A DNA stretch of 64,000 nt, from positions 8,742,001 to 8,806,000 of the forward strand of contig OX621250.1 of assembly GCA_951640165.1 (NCBI GenBank), written 5' to 3'. The translations under genes were made by a program, and so were the position numbers. The notes below the pieces were generated by a model that saw only the letters and a list, made by a program, of their open reading frames with translations, was not told the DNA's origin and made no database searches. Positions 1 through 9,475 of this stretch are shown here, in pieces; position 1 is the stretch's first letter; the number at the start of each line of letters is the position of its first letter. Source of the DNA: Pseudoips prasinana (taxonomy: Eukaryota > Arthropoda > Insecta > Lepidoptera > Nolidae).

Positions 1-120
1 TCAAGAAGCGAACCGATTCTTTTCTTAAAGGCCGGCAACGTAGGTACTTGTGGCTCCTCTGGTGTTGCGAGTGTTCGTGGCAGCAGTGATCACTTACCAT
101 CGGGCGACCCACTTGAAAAT
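1..120 (+). mobile_element. LINE 3' end fragment
   Basis: The stretch carries 'tggctcctctggtgttgcga' followed by 'gtgatcacttaccatcgggc', the 3'-terminal signature of a very common lepidopteran non-LTR element of the CR1/Jockey group. Only the tail is present; the 5' part lies outside the window or was never copied. It is followed by an A-rich run and then by the family A repeat. Confidence 0.6.
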
Positions 121-690
121 AAAATAAATAAAAATAAAATAAAAAAGGTTTTTATTCACGTAGACTTTAAAAAAGCGCTTGTAAATAGTCAGAACATTTT
201 TGTAGTAATATATAATTAATTTATAATTATTTCTAGGTACATATAGATATTTAGGTACACGGATTGTAGGAAATAATTTATAATAAGATTTATTTTATAA
301 CAGTAACGATATTTAACTAACTTAAATTAAGTTAATGTCAAGGATAATGTGTAGATTTAATTATCAAAATTTTAAATTTTAGCTATAGTTTTACTACACA
401 TATTGTCGAATGGTTCTGTCTATATTAAGGTCCGAATTAAATGTTATCATTATGGCGGAACTTTTGTTTATAACAACGGTCGCGCTTTAATGCTACCACC
501 GGATCCAATGCGCCCCAACTGAGAAGACCCAGCGAAACAAACTCAGCGGGTGTCTCTAGTACCGGTTTCAACACGGCCCAGTTGAGACGCTCCGGCGAAA
601 CATACTCAATGGGGCATATACACGAGATTTGGTCCACTTACTGAAATTATTTAGCAGGCAAACACAATATATGCTCGATCGGTTGTCTGA
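121..690 (-). repeat. Unclassified interspersed repeat, family A (long copy)
   Basis: Read on the minus strand this matches 35640-36430 over most of its length, including a shared 'gacagaaccattc'-type motif and a shared end 'cgtgaataaaaacc' just before an AT-rich tail. Two shorter copies of the 3' part lie at 3095-3300 and 8525-8715. The AATAAA close to the shared end makes this look like the 3' end of a transcribed element. A short open frame (637 to 437) is partly conserved in the 35.7-kb copy. I do not recognise the family. Confidence 0.6.
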
Positions 691-1186
691 TTAATTATTT
701 ATTTTAGGTTTTATATATTAAAAAGAGAAAATAAAAACGTCATAATAAAAGTAACATTAATCATTTTGAGACACAACCAACAGTTCTGAAATTCGTAGAA
801 TATTTGAATAATAAATAGTTTGTTTGTTGAAATGCTATCATGTAAAAAGGCGTGTATAAAAACCAAATGCTTAATACTTATACATACATCTGCTGCGTAT
901 GGGGTCAAAAAGAGAAAAACAACATAGCATTTTCATATAACAAAGAAAATTCCTTTCAAAATTAAGCCTTTTCCGCTGTTCCGTTAAAAGCACGATCAAA
1001 ACAAAGGTATTAAGTGCACACGGCTGTACACGAAGGTAATTTATTCTCGTCAAACTACATGATTTACACGCGATAAGGCTTTGCGTGTTATTCCGCGTCT
1101 GTGGATAAGACCCGGTTTTCAACGTAGCGCAGAATACGCAGATACCTACTTACATATAAGGAACAATATAATATGAGACTATCGTT

Positions 1187-1475
1187 TTGAAAGTACTGTG
1201 TACTACTAGGCGTCGGGAGGGTTTTCACCGCTTTGTTGTTGACATCCCATTCTGCCGTACGAAGCGCTTTGCTTCCTCCTTTATCATACGCACGGCTAAG
1301 CGGTGGAACACCCTCCCGAACGACGTGTTTCCAGACTCATACAACATGGGTTTATTCAAGGCTAGAGTGAACAGGCATCTTATGGGTACGTGCGGTCCAT
1401 CTTCGACCACATCTTCACTTACCATCAGGTAAGATCGTGGTCAAGCGCAAACCCATTCAGCATAAAAAAAAAACT
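1187..1475 (+). pseudogene. C-terminus of a Jockey/CR1-group LINE ORF2 plus tail
   Basis: The frame 1187-1432 reads 'RTAKRWNTLPNDVFPDSYN' then a 'FKARVNRHL' motif, the characteristic extreme C-terminus of lepidopteran non-LTR reverse-transcriptase proteins of the CR1/Jockey group. It continues through 'cttaccatcaggt' to a poly-A run near 1466-1475. No reverse-transcriptase core is present, so this is a 5'-truncated dead copy. It encodes no host function. Confidence 0.7.
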
Positions 1476-1764
1476 GTTTGAGCAGTGACGGATTTGCCAC
1501 CGCTTTCTCAACACCCTTTCTCATAAAGACTAGGTATATATAATTATTTTATTGCTAACTTTGAAAAGAAAAGTATCATTAAGCCACTTGGCTGCTTTCT
1601 CCTACTCGTACATATTAAATAGCTCAATTTAATACGCAGGTGAATGTGTTGAACATTGTGCTGAACAAGGAACATACTCGGCAAGGGGTGAAATTTCCTT
1701 TATTTGAGCTTGCAGGCCATTGCATAAGCTTGCTATCTGGGTGGCAAGGGCGGTTATGTCACCT

Positions 1765-2415
1765 ACAGAATGACTCAGATACTCACCGGACACGGGTGTT
1801 TCGGTGAGTATCTGTGCTGGATAGGCCGAAAAGTGACGACAAATTATCACCATTGTGGGAGCGACCTGGACTTTGCCCAGGACACACTTGCCGATTGCCC
1901 AGTCTGGAAGGCCGAGAGGCGAGTCCTGGTCGCCGAGATCGGACGGGATCTGTCGGGAGTAGTAGGCGCGATGCTGGCGGGTGAGTCCACTAAATGGGAC
2001 GCCGTGGTCTGTGAGGAAGTCATGCTCGCAGACGGAGGAGATGTCGGGGTGGCGGCGGCAGCCGGTAGCCCAACTGCCCTCGGGGTTGCGGCGGCAGTTT
2101 GAGAAGTGTCCTCTACTGCCGCTACGTGCAAGCAGCTCCGCCAGACAGCAATTGGTTTGTGGCGCAGACTCTGTGCCGGTCTGGCAGGAGTCGACATTAG
2201 GGAAGGGCAATCCAGAGCCCACCCAGGGTACGTGTCCCGATCATCTGGGACATGGCGCAAAACGGGGGCACCGGAGCAGAATACCCGCGTTCCCGATGCC
2301 CGAGGGGGGCATCAGGCGCCAGAAGAAGTCCACATACGGTTAGTTTTAGTCGGTGCAAGTCCGACTTACCAACCCGCAGACACTTTTTGCGGGTGGCATT
2401 CGTAGGCATTCCCCC
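1765..2415 (+). pseudogene. R1-clade LINE: C-terminal zinc-knuckle region and 3' UTR
   Basis: The plus frame from 1770 reads 'LTGHGCFGEYLCWIGR', then 'YHHCG', a 'LADCPVWKAER' segment and 'GAMLAGESTKW'. This is the CCHC-like C-terminal region of R1-type non-LTR retrotransposon ORF2 proteins. The frame closes at 2102 and an unusually GC-rich 3' UTR follows, ending with 'ttgcgggtggcattcgtagg' near 2408 against a (TA)n run. The endonuclease and reverse transcriptase are missing. Longer open frames on the minus strand here are by-products of the high GC content. Confidence 0.75.
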
Positions 2416-2418
2416 TGA

Positions 2419-2419
<1 letters not shown>

Positions 2420-2457
<38 letters not shown>
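2420..2457. repeat. (TA)n microsatellite
   Basis: Pure TA dinucleotide run directly after the 3' end of the R1-type LINE fragment; possibly its insertion target or tail. Confidence 0.95.
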
Positions 2458-2460
<3 letters not shown>

Positions 2461-3094
2461 TGCCATATTAGCTGAGTTTTATTTTATTTTTTATCCGTCT
2501 TTTGATGTGATTGTGAATGACCTGTGTTTGGAATGAACATGAGGAACATTCTACATGTGATCCATTAGGCAGGACATATCTGATGACATAAGTGAGCTGG
2601 TTTATTCGTTGGTCTTCTGTACGAGATATATCCTGCGTACCAAATAATTACTTTTAATAATAATTATATGTATGTATTGTACTTTGCATTTCAGTCCTTG
2701 CATTTTTTTATCAGGAATTGCCGCCCCTAATACTGGGCCTTACGGCAAATCCGCCGCTGTGTTTGCATTATAGCATTTGCATAGCATTTTCGTCGGCCGA
2801 ACATCCGGTCTACTGCGGTCGGGCCGCAATGATATGGAGGGATCGGGATTAAACCCCACTACCACTCGATACCGAGATGCCACGCCGAGCCCTCACCAAG
2901 CACAAACTTTGTACCAATGAATTTATATTTTAATACAACAGTTTTTACAGTCCACTGTGGTATATTATATTTTAAAGACCTAATTATACCTACATTTAGG
3001 TCCCAACATTTTGGTCCTTCGAACCGAATTTGAACTAGCGAACTATGGTTTAATAATATGTAGTAAAATATAAATTTCAATCATTAAACCTAAA
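2458..3094. other. AT-rich intergenic stretch, no gene seen
   Basis: No coding region is supported. Around 2840-2900 the minus strand has a weak tRNA-like pattern ('ttaatcccgatccc') that could be a decayed SINE head, but I cannot establish it. Confidence 0.4.
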
Positions 3095-3300
3095 CATAAT
3101 CACCTTGACAATAACTTAATACAAGCTAGCTAAATATCACTACTATTATAAAATAAATTGTATAAATGTTTTAACATTCCATGTAACTAAATATCTGTAA
3201 TAAGCAACTAGAAATAATAACTGTATTACTACACACATGTTCTGACTATTTACAAGCGCTTTTTTAAAGTCTACGTGAATAAAAACCTGTTTTATTTTTT
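3095..3300 (+). repeat. Family A repeat, 3' part
   Basis: Shares 'acatgttctgactatttaca', 'aagcgcttttttaaagtcta' and the end 'cgtgaataaaaacctg' with the copies at 121-690, 8525-8715 and 35940-36430. Its orientation is opposite to the copy at 121-690. Confidence 0.65.
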
Positions 3301-3734
3301 ATTTATTTTATTTTAAGCAGTATCTAATGTCTTACTGTTCTTCTATCCTTTATACCAAAATCGGCAACATTAATGAAAATTGTAATCAACAGAAAAGTAG
3401 AGCAATGGATTTACACTATAATTAATACATTAAGACTTTGATGATTTTAGATTTTCGAACAAGTTTGTTATTTTGCAGCGAGGTAATTGCAATAATAAGC
3501 TAACGAATGGAGCTCAATCCACTCGTTTCCTTTCAGTCATGCAAATTTATTGCACAACTTTTCCATTGTATCTACCTATAATAATTAGTGTTGCCGATGT
3601 TGGTACATAAAAAATGTGTTATGCACACATACAGCCAAAGATATTAAAAGATATTATAATATAACAAGATTGCGCACTCCAAGATTTAGTTCAAAGTAAA
3701 ATGAACTCAAAGTCTTTAAGATACAGTCCATTTC
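3301..3734. other. Intergenic, nothing recognised
   Basis: AT-rich sequence without supported open frames, tandem structure or inverted ends. Confidence 0.4.
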
Positions 3735-3965
3735 TCTTTAACCGACTTCCAAAGGAGGAGGTTCTCAAGTTCACCGGTATTTTTTTTTTTTTCTTATGTA
3801 TGTACACCGATTACTCGGAGATTTATGATCCGATTTACGTGATTATTTTTTAGTTTGATGCGGAATAGTTGCCATTTGGTCCCATAAAATTTTTATATAG
3901 ATTGGCCCAGTAGTTTTCATTTTATGGACATTTTTGTATGAAATTTTTTGTTTAAGTGGACGATG
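3735..3965 (+). repeat. Interspersed repeat beginning 'accgacttcc'
   Basis: Contains 'tgtacaccgattactcggag', 'cgatttacgtgattattttt' and 'ttggcccagtagttttcatt', strings I know as part of a repeat common in insect genomes. No coding content is seen. The class is uncertain. Confidence 0.5.
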
Positions 3966-4282
3966 TCGATGATGCACAGACGTTTGTAAATCTTAGCTAG
4001 TCAAGCTAGACTCATCCTGTTCAAGTGTGTCTTGGCATGAACATAAACAACAATTTCAGACGACTAGCGTTTCATACGCACGTATAAGCTTTTTTTTTTG
4101 GAAGCGCATGTAGGCGCACATTTTAGCACCAGCGTATTTTTTATTGAAAATTGAAATCGAAAATTGGTTTGAAAGAGATCTAGTAAGTAGTTTTTTTAAT
4201 GTGTCATAAATCGTAAACCGCAATTTACCATTCTATCAACTCAAATACTTGCTGCTACGGAAAGAAACATTCCGCCTTTCAC
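3966..4282. other. Intergenic with the first member of a short direct repeat
   Basis: 'aaatcttagctagtc' with following similarity at about 3988-4045 recurs at about 4550-4605, so the 4.0-4.6 kb block contains a diverged direct duplication. No gene is seen. Confidence 0.4.
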
Positions 4283-4545
4283 GGGCGAGTCCGACTCATT
4301 ATCTAATCAATGATAAATAAGACCTAGGCTATCAGCCCTCTGCTCAGTAGACTCGTTGGCTAATCGATCATTAATAAGACCTAGTCTTCATAGACTCTTA
4401 CCCTCTGTTCAGCAGACTAGATGGCTATTCGATCATAAGATCATTCAATTGATAATAAGATCTAGTGTATAAGCCCTCAGCATACAGACTCGTTAGCTAG
4501 ATGGTCATAAATACGGCCTAACCTATGCGCTTGCTGTTCAGACTT
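4283..4545 (+). repeat. Degenerate tandem repeat, about 4 units of 60-70 bp
   Basis: Units begin with variants of 'gactcgttggctaatcgatc' at about 4283, 4348, 4412 and 4483, and contain 'ataagacctag' and 'ccctctg..cagca' variants. They are too diverged for one consensus but the order of motifs repeats. Confidence 0.55.
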
Positions 4546-4789
4546 TCATAAATCTTAGCTAGTCTAGACTCGTACTGTGCAAGTTTTCTTAGAGTGAACG
4601 TAATTTTATGTAGTTTTTCTTACTTTACAAACGGTCTTTTAGATCATTCACTGTCCCACAAGAACGTGAAAAAGAGTTTCGAACAACATTTTTTCGGAAG
4701 ATGTTTATTTTTTCCGTTCTCGTTTGTTGGGATCTATAGTTTTGAGGCGCGCGGCACCTTTCGAAGTCCTAACCATAGCTAGACACTAA

Positions 4790-5378
4790 AAAGTAACAAA
4801 TAAAAAAAACTTCGTTTAAAAAAACCGACTTCAAAAACTAAAAAGTATAAAAAAAATATCTTAATAAAGATTTAATTTAATACATCACTTATAATATAAT
4901 ATTAATGAAATAATATAATTTGTATGTGCTACCTACTGATAGGTTTGAAGTCGGTGCCAAGCCCTAAGCAAAATAAAAGTAAATGTTACATACAGCTTTC
5001 ATACTTTGTGATGAAACTCCTACACTAGAGATTAACCTAAGTAAATAAACTTAAAGAACAATATGAATTGATATGAAACAGATGAAACTATATCATAAAA
5101 ATATATGACGACCGTCAACGACGTCTGCACGCTTGGGTTGTTTGTGTAGAAATACGAAGCTATCCCACTGAAAGTAAAGCGCGGCGAGTGTGGTACCTAC
5201 TATTACATTTGGCTTGGCACCGACTTCAATCCTATCAATAGGTAGCACATACAAATTATATTATTTCATTAATATTATATTATAAGTGATGTATTAAATT
5301 AAATCTTTATTAAGATATTTTTTTTATACTTTATAATTTTTGAAGTCGGTTTTTTTAAACGAAGTTTTTTGTAGTGTA
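4790..5378. mobile_element. Non-autonomous TIR element with ~160-bp inverted repeats
   Basis: The left arm (about 4790-4962) and right arm (about 5213-5378) are inverted copies. The arms share 'aacttcgtttaaaaaaaccg' and 'gtatgtgctacctactgata', written as on the left arm. The outermost bases read CACTA on the left (4791-4795) and TAGTG on the right, as in CACTA/Chapaev-type elements, but I find no clear target duplication. The ~250-bp interior has no coding frame. A 14-bp insertion interrupts the left end. Confidence 0.65.
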
Positions 5379-6165
5379 CCAATAGGAAAAAACGGACCAC
5401 TTGAGAGGCTCTAGTGCTGGAATCTGTCCCTGTCTAACAGATGGCCAGCCTAAAAATAACTTACTTGACGTATAAAATAGTAGAATTTTTGGTCTATGGA
5501 CCTAGGATTATGTTTTCATATAACTATAATTTAATAATTTTTATTTATTTAAGACGTACACAACGTTTTTTTAACTATGTCTTATTCTTTGATAGCTTTT
5601 TAAATACATTTAATTTGGGTTTAGTAAATTCAATAGCAGTATTTATAAGAAATGACGTTTACCACACTCAATTTGTAAACAAATATGGCGAATGTTTGTT
5701 TTGAAATTATTTATCGTATTGTGCTCCAATCCAGTTCCAATTTGCTTAAAAATGGTTTTAACTTGTTGCGTGAAAAGGTGTTAAAGTGAGGGTCATCTGG
5801 GGAGTGGTATATCTTTTCACAAGTAATTGTTATCTTGTAATGTTTCTATATTTTGGCTAAGTTCAGCAACAGGGTAACCATTCGTTACGTATTTAATGGA
5901 TCGTTTTTCTAGATTTCCCAAAAACGATGAATTGAAACAAAAATGGATGAATATTGTTCCCGGTAAATAATAATCTGATATAGCAATTAACTGTTTTATT
6001 ACAAATAACATTCACATTTGTTTCAGAGCTTTTGCACATTGACACAAAATACTATTGCCACTAAGCATACCTACTCGAGATTGTTGCCTCTTACAACAAA
6101 CGATTTTTCCAACCTATCTTAATGTATATTAGGTATTATATTCCTACTAAATAATTGTCTGCTGT
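5379..6165. other. AT-rich intergenic stretch
   Basis: Two short open frames (5441-5704 plus, 5817-6011 minus) have composition typical of random AT-rich DNA and no recognisable domain. Nothing else is seen. Confidence 0.4.
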
Positions 6166-6425
6166 GTAGTGACGGCGACAAATATCAGAATCAGAATCAG
6201 AATATCATCACCCCATCTCATCCCGTTGGGGGCGTAGAAGTCAACCCGAGGGAATATCTACCAGAGGACGGGAAGCAGCTTCCTTCTGAGTACTACGACC
6301 ATCATACTGCGATCGCCAACCCGCCTGCCAAGCGTGGCGATTATGGCATATCCCCTCAATATGATTCTTGAGGGAGGCTTGTCCAGCAGTGGACTTATTT
6401 AAGCTGTAATGATGATGATGATGAA
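6166..6425 (+). mobile_element. LINE (RTE-like) 3' tail
   Basis: 'gtggcgattatggcatatcc' and 'ttgtccagcagtggacttat' are followed by a (gat)n run. Related tails occur at 28650-28800 (plus) and 58640-58800 (minus). Only the non-coding end is present. Confidence 0.6.
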
Positions 6426-7803
6426 TAATTGTCTATTTCACTATATCTAACACTAAAACGAGGCTGTTTCCTCGTGTCAGTGTTTGTTATGAGTAAATAG
6501 GTAAGTAATAGACAATTGCTACACTCTTATTAATAACAAAAGATATAAAATCATCTCAGTTGTTTAGATTAAGCCACTTAGAAGATATTTTCAATTAAGG
6601 TAGTGAGTATAGTACTATCCGTGGAATAAATTAAAAAATCGGGCCTGTAGTCTATTAGTGTTACCTGATTTTCACAATCTAATCTATATTGAATATATGT
6701 ATTCAATAATTACCCTAGAATACTATAGCCGACTGACACAAAACACTTGTTGCGAAAAAGAATATAAGTAAATAAAACATATAATATTCTTGAAAACTAT
6801 TTGGATACATTACGAATATATAATATTTGGAAAGTCTACTGCCTTTGTCCAAAATATCTACCACTACTCACACTTACATTAGGCGGGAATTGTACTATAA
6901 ATAATTATATAATTTCCTAAACGTTTAAAAAATCTACAAATAATCTTGGTATAATTTAATTTATATTGCTTGCAGAGGCATACAAAATAAAGAAAGTATA
7001 AGTAACGAAAACATCTCGAATACGTATTCCTAGGTATGCAGTGGGGCGAACAGTAACTTTAAAAGCACTGCACAGGTAGTATGATTATACTTCAAAAGTA
7101 AGTTTATTCATTCTCATAAAAACAAAATTTTAAAATTCGCGTTTAAACATTCGCATAATTCCACGACGCATGGTCACTCTATTAGAAGGAGATGCCATCC
7201 AATACAGCGACTTCTTGCTCGGGCCGTTTTTGCTCCCTCAGTGCGCAATCTTGTTATATTATCTTTGCATACAGCTTACCCAAAGCTCTTACGGCGGCTT
7301 CCAATAGGAGGTAGGAGCAGACTGGTACATCACGTAAGGAAAATGGATTGCCACGATCCAAACTGTGAACATTTTATACGGTGTTTCATTCGCGAACAAC
7401 GTTAACATAAAACATTTGCTACTCAATCTCTCTCTCTTTGCTTTAATAAATAAAATAAAAAACGTACCTATGTATTTATCGTGGAATTCTCAATTAAAAT
7501 TATTTATACCTACACTTTTGTTTGAAATCATACCCGACTTACCTATATTGACTCAATATACAAATTTTGAAAACTTCGATCCAGACAAAGGACCCCGACC
7601 CTCAACCTTCGTGAACTTGTAAAGTTATTTGTTTGACCTATAGGTAGTTGTTATTACCTGGACGTTTATATTCATGAATTTGTAGAAAGTTTTCGCGCAA
7701 TATAGGAATTTATATCCCTTGTTAGATTTTTACAACATAAAGTTTCGTTCTCTGCGAACGAAGAAGACGTAAGAATTTTAAGTTTATTATATTTTAGTTA
7801 TAG
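6426..7803. other. Intergenic, no gene supported
   Basis: About 1.4 kb of AT-rich sequence. One plus frame (7365-7622, 85 codons) has no recognisable domain or nearby splice context and I do not call it. Confidence 0.4.
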
Positions 7804-7805
7804 TA

Positions 7806-7940
7806 CAGACGCCAGCACATCCCGCTACCCCAATCTGTCAAATTTCTTTTATAGATTTTCAACTTTATCACAAAAACATAAGGTTCACTTTCAATTGGGG
7901 ATATTTGACACATTTGGGTAGCTTGATGTGCTGTGGCGAA
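7806..7940 (-). mobile_element. ~135-bp MITE, copy 1
   Basis: Begins 'cagacgccagcacatc' after TA and ends in the imperfect inverse 'gatgtgctgtggcg'. It matches copies at 34587-34720 and 56179-56313 over the whole length, in inverted internal orientation. The TA next to the left end fits a Tc1/mariner-type target. The right terminus is degraded. Confidence 0.7.
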
Positions 7941-8109
7941 CCCGAAAGTGGATGCCTTCCGGCGCGGGTACGTAGTAAATAATTTTATTTGATAGACAGC
8001 TTGAAGAAGTCTCGTAGGACGAGTCATGTTAAAAACTACGGTACTATTATATTCGAGAAATTATCCTTAACATAAGAGTTAGGTATCTATGTAGGTACCT
8101 GTCTATCTG

Positions 8110-8360
8110 TGCACTTTGGCCAGACATAGGTACTTACGTGTTGTGTTGTACCGATATTTTTAGAACAATAAATTGAAGTGGCTAGAATTCATTTTGGCAC
8201 TTTGGCCAGACATACTTATATGTTGTGTTGTACCGATATTTTTAGAACAATAAATTGAAGTGGCTAGAATTCATTTTCGCACTTTGGCCAGACATACTTA
8301 TGTGTTGTGTTGTACCGATATTTTTAGAACAATAAATTGAAGTGGCTAGAATTCATTTTT
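8110..8360 (+). repeat. 82-bp sequence present three times in tandem
   Basis: Units start 'gcactttggccagacata' at about 8111, 8197 and 8279. The period is 86 then 82 bp, and the units are nearly identical apart from 1-4 bp differences near the 5' end. The near-identity implies recent amplification. No coding content. Confidence 0.9.
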
Positions 8361-8524
8361 AGTTGCTTCCATTTCCCAATAGAGGGCGTATGGCGTAGGT
8401 AGGATAAGGTACCTACTTGCTGGATGCTCGCGTGAGTCCCGTCATGGCCCAGAGTACCTAGCTAACGAAGCACCAAGGGGTTTCAATCGGTACACTGGTT
8501 ATCTACTTGGAACGTTGGGTGTCA

Positions 8525-8715
8525 TAACTATTATAAAATAAATTATATAAATGTTTTCATACAATCCGTGTACCTAAATATATGTAACTAGAAATAATTA
8601 TGTAGGTATACTTAATTATATTGCTACAAACATGTTCTGACTATTTGATATTATTTTGACTATTATTATGCGCTTATTTAAAGTCTACATGAATAAAAAC
8701 CTGTTTTATTTTATT
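8525..8715 (+). repeat. Family A repeat, 3' part
   Basis: Shares 'acatgttctgactatttg', 'atttaaagtctac' and the end 'atgaataaaaacctgtttta' with the other family A copies, with an internal insertion near 8650-8670. Confidence 0.6.
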
Positions 8716-8892
8716 ATCCAACTGACCCTGTCACTTGTTTGATCTGTACCTAATGGTTTTCCACACGCCAAGACTATCCCCCTTTCCCCCTTACATATGA
8801 GCATGGCTCAGATTGCGTAGGTAATGTTTTATCTTTGTTATTCAAATATCATTTCACAATCAAGCTATTGAAATAAAACATTTATTGTTACA

Positions 8893-9290
8893 CTAGCTGT
8901 GCCCGCGACTTCGTTCGCGTGGATGTCGGAACTTAACAATGTATTTTTTTGTGTAAAGCGCTGTGGGAGGATACCGATACAATTTTTTTTTTTTTAATTT
9001 AGTGCTTCTTTATTTTGCCTGTGGAACCATCTGAAGCGTACACAAAAATGTTATTGGGGTTGTTTACGCGTGAAAGAACTACGTATAGTTGACCATGGGA
9101 AAAGCGTCCAATACTTAGGTCCACCCCCGCAACGGATAATGTCTGGCCCTGAGCTTTATTAATCGTCATGGCATAACAGAGACTGACTGGGAATTGCACT
9201 GGTTTGAAAGACAAAGGAAAGTTTTTAGGAATTATAGGTATTCTTGGAATAAAACCAATAGCAACGGCGCGGCGCCGCAACCTGTTAATA
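8893..9290 (-). pseudogene. Helitron: C-terminal end of RepHel helicase and 3' terminus
   Basis: Minus-strand frame 9280-8999 reads 'FIPRIPIIP', 'SFKPVQFPVSLCYAMTINKA' and 'HGQLYVVLSRV', the last motifs of the Pif1-like helicase of Helitron rolling-circle transposons. Beyond the stop, the minus strand runs to a small GC hairpin (GCGAACGAAGTCGC) and then CAGCTAG at 8893-8898, with T next. This is the expected Helitron 3' end: a hairpin roughly 10 nt before CTRR, inserted before T. Upstream parts of the protein are missing here. Confidence 0.8.
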
Positions 9291-9475
9291 TTTTTTTTTT
9301 TTATTTAAAAACTTCTTGCACAGAATTGTACAGAGGCGGACTTAATGCCAAAGGCATTCTCTTCCAGTCAACCTTGGGGTGATGCAGAGAAAACATGGTA
9401 GGTGCACTAAAGTATCAAACTATTGTAGATGAGAAGATATAGAAGGTACATAAATTACACGGATACATATCATAT
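9291..9475. other. Repeat-derived spacer
   Basis: Contains an A/T run and 'gcggacttaatgccaaaggc', part of a repeat frequent in Lepidoptera that I cannot place in a class. No gene. Confidence 0.4.

Noticed and set aside
1629..2343. Several long overlapping frames on both strands, up to 197 codons
   Set aside because: The high GC content of the R1 LINE end removes stops; only the plus frame at 1770-2102 shows family motifs.
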